NCBI GenBank assembly: GCA_003049485.1 | Contig: PYST01000072.1 | Coordinates: 40,648-104,647 of the forward strand | Direction of reading: 5' to 3' | Length of the DNA: 64,000 nt | From: Ophioceras dolichostomum | Taxonomy: Eukaryota; Ascomycota; Sordariomycetes; Magnaporthales; Ophioceraceae | Shown here: in pieces, positions 56,273 through 64,000 of the stretch | How the letters are laid out: each line of letters begins with the position of its first letter | Numbering within the stretch: the stretch's first letter is position 1 | Position numbers and translations under genes: made by a program | Notes under the pieces: model-generated | The model's database searches: none | Told to the model about the DNA's origin: nothing | What the model saw: the letters and a program-made list of their open reading frames with translations, nothing else

Positions 56273-56886
56273 GGCTGGGGGGTAAATGGAAAGAGAATAG
56301 GAAATTCACAGAGGAGAGTCCGTTTAGAGCCCAATACAGGACTTGGCGCGAAATTTTGAAGGCGAGGGAATGGGCAAGTGAGTGCGCGACGGTGAATCTT
56401 GATGAGGCAGAGTGCTGAGGCTGGATCTCCGTCAGCCTGTGACGCCCACATGGCTCACAACTTTATCTTTATCGGCGGCTGGGTCCACTAACGCCAGGCC
56501 CCAAAACCCAGTTGAGCCGTCTTTGCGGCCGACACAATTACCGCTTAGTGGCATGCGGGGAAGCTCTATGCAACTAAGCAGGTTGGCGGGGAAAGTTCGA
56601 GGCACGCCCGCCCACCGTGATCGGGAAGTCCCATGATCGCTGATCCCTACCTCTGCCTGCAGCTGAAGATCTTTGGTGGCGCTCGTCGATTATCTATCTC
56701 TTTCTCTCTCCTTCTCCTTTGTTCTTCTACAATTCATCCCCTCAGACGCCAGACTTCAGCCCGGCCGGCTTTCGAACACGCTATTGCCCTCGACCCTGAG
56801 ACTTCGGTCTGCATTACTTTTGGTTTCCTCACGAGCGCTTTTCGAAATCGCCTCTCGCTGGGCCAAGGAGCAAGAGGGGAAAAGGG
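56273..56886. promoter_or_regulatory. divergent promoter region ESS2 / PPT1
   Basis: 614 bp between divergent starts. The PPT1 side has a CT-rich leader at about 56690-56730. No gene is supported. Confidence 0.45.
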
Positions 56887-58876
56887 ATGGCGACGCCCGA
56901 GGAGCAGGCAACGGCCTTGAAAAATGAGGGGAACAAGGCTTTCAGCGCCCACGACTGGCCAAAAGCGACAGAGCTTTACACAAAAGCTATCGAGCTTAAC
57001 CCGAACGACCCAACGTTTTATTCGAACAGAGCACAGGTATGGCGAGGCTTTGTCGCTCGGTAACCAAGCTCTTCTAATATGCTGTGCTCGCGTGACTGAC
57101 TTGAAACCGCCCCCTCTATGTAGGCTAATCTCAAGTCGGAGGCATACGGATATGCCATTGCCGATGCGACCAAGGCGATCGAGCTGAACCCGGGCTTCGT
57201 GAAGGTGCGTTGGCCAAAAACCGGGGACGAAGAAAGAAGTCCCAATTCCATTGCGCGTCGAGATGGGAGGAGAAAAGGCTACCCCGACCAGTAGCTAACC
57301 TTAATTTCCCCATGCAGGCCTACTACCGCCGTGCGGTCGCCTATGCGGCAATTCTACGACCCAGGGATGCGCTGAAGGACTTCAAGACCTGCGTGAAGAT
57401 TGATCCCAGCAACAAGGACGCCAAGCTGAAGCTGGTCGAATGCCAGAAGGTAGTACGGCAACTCGACTTCTACGCGGCCATCGAGGTCGGCGACGAGCCC
57501 TCGGCCGCGGAGGGCCTCGATGTGGCTTCGATAGCCGTGGAGCCGGATTACGACGGCGTCAAGCTGGGTGATGAGATGACGCAGGAGTTCATCGACGACA
57601 TGACAGAGCGCTTCAAGAACGGCAAGAAGATCCACAAGAAATACGTCTACCAGATCGTAATAGCCGTGCGCAAGATCGTTTACGAAGAGCCGACCATGGT
57701 CGAGGTCGAGATTCCGGATGATGTGCAACTCACCGTCTGTGGCGACACTCACGGTATGTCCCCAAGTAGCGACCAACACGCCATCTGTTCCGGGCCTTTT
57801 GGACGCTGGTCTGACAAGAGGAGATGGAACCACGCTAACTATGAACTACAGGCCAATACTTCGACTTGATGGAGCTGTTCAGGCTGAACGGCTCGCCATC
57901 AGAAAAACACTGGTACCTCTTCAACGGAGACTTTGTCGACAGGGGCTCGTGGTCGACCGAGATCGCGCTCTTATTGTACGCGAACAAGTGGCTACGACCA
58001 AAGGGCTTCTTCCTCAACCGAGGCAACCATGAGACGGACGACATGAACCGCGCATACGGCTTCGAGGGAGAATGCAAGGCTAAGTACAACGAGAGGTATG
58101 TTTCCATTCCAATCGCCTACCTAGTCAGGTGGTATACTTGTGACTGACCGGTATCCCCTAATTCGCTCTGCAGGACATTCAAGCTTTTCTCCGAGAGCTT
58201 CTCGGCCCTCCCGCTGGCGACTCTGATCGGGAAAAAGTTCTTCGTGCTCCACGGCGGTCTCTTCTCGGACGACAACGTCACGCTGGACGACATCCGCAAG
58301 CTCGACAGGCACCAGCAACGCCAGCCCGGCCAGTCGGGCATCATGATGGAGATGCTCTGGACGGACCCGCAGACTGAGCCTGGCCGGGGCCCCTCCAAGC
58401 GCGGAGTCGGCATGCAGTTCGGCCCGGACGTCACGGCCAGGTTCTGCGAGAAGAACGGTCTGGAGGCCATCATCCGCAGCCACGAAGTCCGCATGGATGG
58501 ATACGAGGAGGAGCACAATGGGAAGTGCATTACAGGTATGCTGCTACACTAACACCTGCCTTTGTTCTTGGGTCAAATACGACCCATCGTTTCGAGATTC
58601 TCGATGTTGACGGTTATTGTGTTACCTGATAGTCTTCTCGGCCCCGAAGTATTGCGACATGACCGAGAACAGGGGCGCGTACATCAACATCGGCTCGGAG
58701 TACAAGCTACAGTTCAACAAGTTCGATGCCGTGCCACATCCGAACATCAGGCCTATGGTAGGTGTAGTCCTCAACGACGCCCTAAAATCCTAAAGCCCTC
58801 TCCCGTCCGTGTTGCTAACATATCTCCCCTTTGTCAGGCGTACGCCCAAAACTCCCTCATGTCCTCCTTGATGTGA
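56887..58876 (+). CDS. PPT1: Ser/Thr protein phosphatase 5 (PP5/Ppt1)
   Basis: TPR-containing PPP-family phosphatase that acts on Hsp90 and its co-chaperones. Inferred exons are 56887-57036, 57124-57204, 57318-57753, 57852-58095, 58174-58535, 58633-58757 and 58838-58876 (478 residues). Three TPR repeats occupy residues 5-115 (ALKNEGNKAFSAHDWPKA, YSNRAQANLKSEAYGYAI, AYYRRAVAYAAILRPRDAL). The catalytic domain has all PPP motifs: GDTHGQYFD (its Gly completed across intron 3), GDFVDRG, GNHETDDMN, then HGGLFSDD and IIRSHEVRMDGYE, and SAPKYCD. The last exon encodes AYAQNSLMSSLM, the autoinhibitory C-terminal helix. All seven exons join in frame with GTATG/GTGCG donors. Identity and structure are strongly supported. 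Confidence 0.96.
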
Positions 58877-59690
58877 TGAGGACACAACCGTGGCAGCCTC
58901 GCGGCCGCCTCCTTTTCGCCGTATCTCTTGTATATGTCGACTTTTTCTTCCTCGTTATGTCGCCAGTTAGAAGACAGGTTTTCCCTCTTGTCCCTTCTTT
59001 CACCTCACCTCAAAAGATCAACGGGAATGAGCGAGCGAGCATACACGGGAGTTTTTTCGGGCTGTGCTAGGAACGGACAGACGGACGGATGGGAGTGGTG
59101 GCGTTCTGATACTAACAGCAGGCGGTTGGCTGGAAGGACAAGGACAGGTAAAAGAAAAGAAGGGGAATGGAAGGAGAGAAGGGAATTGGTTTCCCTTCAA
59201 GAACCCTCGGAGTTGGGCAGAAATTTTCTCCTTTAAATATCTCGTGGCATGATATACATACCCTTGAAACGGACCAGTTTGGCTTCTATTCGTTGCTTTG
59301 CTTAGGGTCGGTCGGGGTCGTTATTTCTAGCGGTAAATAGCGGCTTCAGCTATGAAAACTCCCCTTTCATCTAACAAGCGCATTGGTGCCGAGAAAAAAA
59401 GGGGAGTTGTGGTGATGGGAGAAGGTACCTGAGCTGACCACAAAGCCTTGTAGCCTTGTCCCTCTCAAGCGAGCGCCTGGCTCCCTGGCTGGCTAGGTGG
59501 GTATCCGTGCATTTGACATAGACCATCATCATGGCGATACCTAGCCATATGTCACGTCGAGAACTGGCGAGTTCCGTCTAATGTCCCGAGGCATGAAGCA
59601 TGACAAGCAGACGATTATTTAGCCATAGATGTGGTTCGAAAATCCTGCTCTCAAACGGTGTCGTCGGGGGTGGTCACGCTTGCAGGCTTC
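58877..59690. other. convergent intergenic region
   Basis: 814 bp between the 3' ends of PPT1 and the POP8-like gene. It contains a purine-rich stretch at 59140-59180 and nothing else that I can support. Confidence 0.45.
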
Positions 59691-60218
59691 TCATGATGTC
59701 CACAGCATCTGTTGATCGGCCTTCCCTATGAGACTGCCCAGCCAGTCACCGCAGGAGACCAAGCGGAGCACGGCGGGCGTCCCCGAGGAGGGGGAGACGA
59801 CGCCGGCTGAGGCGGTGATGGCGGCCGAGAAGCGGCCCAGATCCTGCCGGGGCACGCGGACCCAGAACTCGGACCCCTGGACTTTGAGGATTTCCACCGA
59901 CACGGCAGCGCCGGTCAGACCCAGGAACTGCTGCAACGCGGCCGTGCAGTACGAGTGCGCCTGCAGCGCGTCGAGACCCTCCTCCTCCTCCGTGGAAGAA
60001 CCACCGGAGTCCCAGGCATCAGAGGCGGAGGATAGCCGCAGCTGGGCGTAGGCGTATGGCGGATCCCTGATCGTGCACGAGTAGATCTCGTAGGACTTGA
60101 GTGGTAGCTTTCTGGCCTGGCTGCTGCTGCCGCTATTGGTTGTGGTGGTGGTCGAAGCCAAAGATGTGTCTGCCACTCCCCCTGTTGTTGATGTTGCCAC
60201 GTTCGATTTCGACGCCAT
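59691..60218 (-). CDS. POP8: RNase P/MRP protein subunit, POP8-like
   Basis: Likely small protein subunit of the nuclear RNase P and RNase MRP ribonucleoproteins, which process tRNA 5' ends and pre-rRNA. Single exon, 175 residues, start at ATG 60218. About 37 Ser/Thr/Gly-rich residues precede a compact alpha/beta domain: PLKSYEIYSCTIRDPPYAYAQL, an acidic insert (SSTEEEEG), LDALQAHSYCTAALQQFLGLTG, VSVEILKVQGSEFWVRVPRQDL, and AVLRLVSCGDWLGSLIG. The pattern of a strand with YAYAQL, then a Leu-rich helix, then WVRVPR matches Pop8 in filamentous fungi as I recall it. Another small Alba/Pop5-like RNA-binding protein is the alternative. Divergent from SPT4, with 468 bp between starts. Confidence 0.75.
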   Translation of the reverse strand: MASKSNVATSTTGGVADTSLASTTTTTNSGSSSQARKLPLKSYEIYSCTIRDPPYAYAQLRLSSASDAWDSGGSSTEEEEGLDALQAHSYCTAALQQFLGLTGAAVSVEILKVQGSEFWVRVPRQDLGRFSAAITASAGVVSPSSGTPAVLRLVSCGDWLGSLIGKADQQMLWTS

Positions 60219-60686
60219 GTTGGAGACAAGCAAACCGAAAGAAGATCGGACTATTTGAGATCCCCAGAAGATCCGATCCTTATCTCTATTCCAGAAGAGG
60301 AACCCTTCCAGGCGGATTAGTTTTTGAGAGAGCTGAGTGAGGAATGAGAGAAGGTGAGATGGATAGATATTCGCTTTGACCGATAACTTGACCGGTTTAA
60401 TGCATAAAGAAAAATGTCTTGGCGGCAAGCCCACTGACGTTCCAGCAAATGTTCAGCACAATGCACGCTGATGCAACTTGCCTGCTGCAAGCAAGCATAG
60501 GCACCTACCTTCTTTTCAGCCTCATGACAAAAAAGGTACCCTGAACGACGACTTTGTGCATATCATCTAAGGAATACTGCGTCCTCATTACGTTGCCGAT
60601 CGCATCGAGCCGAGATCGCGACTCCCGAACCCCATCACAAAGACAATCACCGTTCGCGCCGTTCCCTCGTCGCCGGTCGCAGCATC
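60219..60686. promoter_or_regulatory. divergent promoter region POP8-like / SPT4
   Basis: 468 bp between divergent starts, without a supported gene or repeat. Its promoter role is inferred from the arrangement. Confidence 0.4.
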
Positions 60687-61249
60687 ATGTCCGAGAACTT
60701 CGTCACCCCCGGCCAGCAGCGCTACCTGCGCGCCTGCATGGTCTGCTCGATCGTCATGACCTTCGCTGTACGCGCCTCTTTTCATCCCTCCCCTCTCCGG
60801 TCGATCGACCAAAAGCGACCGACCAGCGCTGACTGACCTTGCTTCTTCTTTCTAGCGCTTCCGCGAGGAGGGTTGCCCCAACTGCGAAGAGTTCCTCCAC
60901 CTGCAGGGCTCCACGGACCAGATCGAAAGCTGCACGTCGCAGGTGTTCGAGGGCCTGATCTCGCTGGCCGACCCGTCCAAGTCTTGGGTCGCCAGGTGGC
61001 AGCGCCTGGACGGCTACGTCAAGGGCGTCTACGCGATCAAGGTGTCGGGCCAGCTGCCGGACGATGTGCGCACGTCGCTCGAGGATGAATATCGCATTCA
61101 GTATATCCCGTATGTATTGCCGTTTGCTGGGTACCTGGGTCGCGTTCTTTCCCCGCGAACGACAACCTATGAAGGCAGGTAATGCTGACTTCTTCTGCGC
61201 AACCATAACCTACAGCCGAGACGGGAGTGCAACCGAAGCAGATTCATGA
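60687..61249 (+). CDS. SPT4: transcription elongation factor SPT4
   Basis: Zinc-binding partner of Spt5 in the DSIF complex, acting on RNA polymerase II elongation; BUR1, also in this window, phosphorylates Spt5 in yeast. Inferred exons are 60687-60767, 60856-61109 and 61216-61249 (122 residues, usual size). The zinc site is two CxxC pairs, CMVC in exon 1 and CPNC in exon 2. Family residues follow: FEGLISLADPSKSWVARWQ, the VKGVYAIKVSG strand and YRIQYIPRDGSATEADS at the end. The last exon is 34 nt and completes the Pro of YIP-RDG. All joins are in frame. Confidence 0.95.
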
Positions 61250-61634
61250 TTCCTTAATGGAGGAGGAAAGGAGGAAGGGAGGCCTCATTGGGATACTTCT
61301 CAGGATTTGCTGTTGCGATAGAGCATGGCGTTATGGGAACTTTGCGTTTAGAGACATTGGGGAGGGCGTTTGGATTTTGGTTAAAGAAGCGTGGACTCTA
61401 ATGAGGAGTCTGCTGATTGATTTAAAAGGCTGTACTTCTCTTCTTAAGGTGCGAATGATGCAGAGGTAGCTATGCTTGCTTGAATGAACCTGCAGAAAGA
61501 AGAAAACGTGATTTCACAATTCCAGGGGTATAACCTCTAAAAACTCCGTCCCAACCCTATCCCATATGTGGAAATGCAAAAACAAACGCCATGTCAGGTC
61601 ATCAGCTAAACCACCGCTCTCTACCCGAGCTCAC
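61250..61634. other. convergent intergenic region SPT4-KIN17
   Basis: 385 bp between converging stops, presumably both 3' UTRs. Nothing else is seen. Confidence 0.5.
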
Positions 61635-62696
61635 TTAGAACCTCGTCCTCTTGTTCGAAGACCCTGATGATGACCCAGAAGCGTTCGAGAACTCCCGAGA
61701 CCTCTTGCGCTCCAGCTCCTCGCGCATGATCCGCTCCGCCTCGCTCATCTTCTTGGGCTGCTCGATCTTGATCTTCTTCGCGCCGCCGCCGGCAGCCAGC
61801 GCGTTCTTCCTCGCCTCCGCGAAGACGTTCTTCTTGGGTGGGGGCTTGGCCCCAAACTTCAGGGACACGGACGTCGTGGGCTTTGAGGGCTCCGCGGTGG
61901 CTGCTGTGGTGGTGGTGGTGGCTTCCCCGTCTGCTCCGGCCGATGCTTCGGCGGGGGGATCCTCGCTGTCTGGCTGAGCGTCTTCGGCTTGCTTCTTCTG
62001 GTCCTGCGGTGGCTGCGTGGCGACAGGTTTCTTCGCGCCGCCGCCGAACGAAAAGGTGATCTTGTCGCTGCTCTGCACCTGGACCCCGCTGCTGGCGGCA
62101 GGACGTGCATCAGCCTCGTCTTCTTTGCTGGCGTCACGGGCAGCCGCGTCCTTCTGCGCGCGACGAATCTGCTCCTTCAGCATGCGCTGCTCCCATTCCT
62201 CGTCCCCCCTATCCTGCGCTGCCTTGCGACGGAGCGCGTCCTGTCTCCTCAGCGCCTCCGGCGAGTTGTCGATCCACGCAATGTGGATCCCCTTCTCGTT
62301 CTCCTCGACGCGGCATATCCCCTCCTTGCCCAGGTACTTGGCGAACTCCGTAAGAGATGACCACTGGGTGCTGTTCATGTGGACGTGCTCCTTGTTGGCG
62401 ATGTACTCCTGGTAGAAGTGGTTGATCTGCACCATCTTGTCCTGGTGGCCCGTCTTGAGCAGCGACATGAAGTCCTTGAGGAATTGGTCGCTGTACTCGC
62501 GCAGAAATTTCTTGGGATCCTCGCCGACGAGGAGCATCTGGCGCACGTGCGACTCGCTCATGCAGTGCTGCTTGAAGGCGTTCTCATCGCGCATTTGGCG
62601 CTCGCACGGCTGGCAGTACCATCGTAGCCGCTGAAGACCTTTGGCCTTCATCCGGTTACTAAGGTACTTCGTAGAGCCGACCTCTGCCTTCCCCAT
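61635..62696 (-). CDS. KIN17: KIN17/Rts2-like DNA- and RNA-binding protein
   Basis: Nuclear protein of the KIN17 family, linked to DNA replication and repair and found with spliceosomes. Single exon, 353 residues, start at ATG 62696. The N-terminus is the invariant MGKAEVGSTKYLSNRMKAKG. A C2H2-type zinc finger follows (WYCQPC, then FKQHCMSESH), then the winged-helix region with FLREYSDQF, INHFYQEYI, HMNSTQWSSLTEFAKYLG and the stretch around EEN-EKGIHIAWID. The C-terminal half is charged and Ala/Pro/Thr-rich, with a FSFGGG motif and a basic KNALAAGGGAKKIKIEQPKK block. The C-terminal KOW/SH3-like domain of animal KIN17 is absent, as in other fungi. Convergent with SPT4. Confidence 0.95.
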   Translation of the reverse strand: MGKAEVGSTKYLSNRMKAKGLQRLRWYCQPCERQMRDENAFKQHCMSESHVRQMLLVGEDPKKFLREYSDQFLKDFMSLLKTGHQDKMVQINHFYQEYIANKEHVHMNSTQWSSLTEFAKYLGKEGICRVEENEKGIHIAWIDNSPEALRRQDALRRKAAQDRGDEEWEQRMLKEQIRRAQKDAAARDASKEDEADARPAASSGVQVQSSDKITFSFGGGAKKPVATQPPQDQKKQAEDAQPDSEDPPAEASAGADGEATTTTTAATAEPSKPTTSVSLKFGAKPPPKKNVFAEARKNALAAGGGAKKIKIEQPKKMSEAERIMREELERKRSREFSNASGSSSGSSNKRTRF

Positions 62697-64000
62697 GATG
62701 GGCGAATTGTGCTGGGGCAGTGAGTGATGTGTAAGGGTAGTTGTAGTCGTGAGTACAGTCGTCGGGGGTGTAGTCGCGGGTATTCAATAAGGTCTAGATG
62801 GGGAGTTACATGGGCGGGGAGGGCACCACTTTGTCACTATCGAGCCTAATTTGCCACAAGGCTCAGGCGGTGACAGCAGGCAGAAAACAACCGCTTTGAA
62901 TCCTGGCCCACCTCAGCATGCCCATGAAGCTGTGGGCCAACACCAACTCCGTTCACACTTCTCAGCGCATATCAGTCCCATGGCATACGAGGACAGTGGT
63001 ACCACTAGCAATGTATTCATCCCGTTGTTCAAGGCGACGCGACTGATGACCGAAGTCTACGGGTGCGTTGGTGAACGCAACCACGGCCCTCTTCCTTTTA
63101 CTATCCACGATATCTGGATGGTTTTGTAGCCTCCCGTCTATTGTATCCTTGCAGGTGCTCGTGCAGTAATCTCCTCTATGACGTAGTGTTCTATATAAAG
63201 ACACGGTTCTGTAAGCTCTACGGTATCTATCTAGGCGGCCAGGCGGCATCCCTATGTACTCTCTTATTTTCGCCACCAACCTCTACCGCCGAGCAGGTCC
63301 AGCTGGCGCAGTCATATCCGTTCGCAAACTGTCGTTTTACGAACTGCCCATCGACGTATTGGCTTGTTGCCAATCCGACGTATAGTGTAGTCTTTTTGCC
63401 CGCCTTTTTAAAATAAAGAGGTAAACTCCCTACAGAATGATCTCTGTTTGAGCGTGGAACTGTCGAAAATCTTGCGCTACAGCTGATGGCTGCTTTTCCA
63501 GCCACCTTAAAGAGGGCGGCTTTCTTTCAGAAAGAATTGGTGTAATTCCACGGGGAAATGTAAAGAATACGTATTTAACGTTTTCTCGATATCCTCCGCC
63601 GATGAAAAGTGTTTTTTGATAGTAGGGTCGATTTTGGTCGTTGGTGTTGATTCCAAGCATTTCTAGGCCTGGTTTGCCAACTATAAGAGCAGAATCCTAT
63701 TCTGTTCTATGGAGTCATGCCCCTAGACTATGAAAGTCAGTTAGATTCTCGAATCCGAACCCATAGTCCCTGCTAATTGGTCACCGATCCAACATACCGT
63801 TTGGTTTGTTTTGGCCAGGCTTGTCGAAGGAAAAAGGTCGAGGTGTCCAGCATCGTGCCCGTAGCCGTACCGTAGCGTGCCGGCCTCTGGTAGGAGTGGA
63901 TGACCCGTGGCTTGGTGGCAACGGGCTTGGCCCATGCAGGGACCCGGTACTGAGGGCCCGGCATCGTGAATTCTTGAAGCTCGGGGGGGGGGGGGGGGGG
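62697..64000. other. terminal intergenic region with AT-richer block and G-run
   Basis: No gene is recognised. From about 63130 to 63760 the sequence is more AT-rich than the rest of the window. On the minus strand it has three overlapping open frames (63660-63430, 63505-63227 and 63279-62962) without family resemblance. The window ends in 18 G (63983-64000), which resembles the homopolymer edges of the gap at 37037 and may mark another gap. Confidence 0.5.

Overview
This window looks like nuclear DNA of a filamentous ascomycete, most likely a Sordariomycete. Genes carry short introns (mostly 50-120 nt) with GT..AG ends and CTRAC-type branch sites. Coding sequence is GC-rich with G/C third positions. 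The gene set (class V myosin, BUR1, an SNF1 beta subunit, EPL1, calcineurin B, EF1-gamma, COQ8, PP5, SPT4, KIN17) is a fungal housekeeping set. The species is not determined. Exon boundaries were worked out by hand from reading frame, splice signals and family knowledge, so single boundaries can be wrong.

Layout. 1-4285 (+): 3' part of a class V myosin whose N-terminus lies outside the window. 6205-7702 (+): cyclopropane-synthase-like methyltransferase. 8009-8439 (-): tiny three-exon complex I subunit with a 25-nt exon. 9065-11014 (+): BUR1/CDK9 kinase. 11690-12598 (-): unknown multi-pass membrane protein. 13820-15597 (+): SNF1/AMPK beta subunit. 16311-17438 (-): KAE1 of KEOPS. 18192-18648 (+): candidate small spliced gene. 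19159-21228 (-): EPL1 of NuA4. 22204-23421 (+): calcineurin B. 23422-29468: no gene seen. 29469-31024 (-): Gln-rich protein with a folded C-terminal region. 31025-41490: about 10.5 kb with no recognisable gene and one assembly gap at 37037-37071. 41491-42541 (-): mitochondrial ribosomal protein S9. 43021-44710 (+): EF1-gamma. About 45960-46860: degenerate tandem repeat of about 131 bp. 47273-48883 (-): NIF/FCP1-like HAD protein with an altered catalytic motif. 49724-50870 (+): RRP36. 52106-54439 (-): COQ8-type kinase. 54884-56272 (-): ESS2. 56887-58876 (+): PP5/PPT1. 59691-60218 (-): POP8-like. 60687-61249 (+): SPT4. 61635-62696 (-): KIN17. 62697-64000: no gene, ending in a G-run.

How the genes relate. 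They are independent housekeeping and signalling genes, not a metabolic or defence cluster. Several act in common processes: transcription elongation and chromatin (BUR1, SPT4, EPL1), RNA processing and modification (RRP36, POP8, ESS2, KAE1), and phosphorylation signalling (SNF1 beta, calcineurin B, PP5, BUR1). Many neighbours are divergent pairs sharing a 0.5-1 kb promoter region (MRPS9/EF1-gamma, ESS2/PPT1, POP8/SPT4, EPL1/calcineurin B). No tRNA, rRNA, CRISPR array or intact transposon was found. The most useful results are short exons and genes that ORF-based calling would miss, two introns with AAG acceptors, the repeat array, the altered HAD motif and the candidate small gene.
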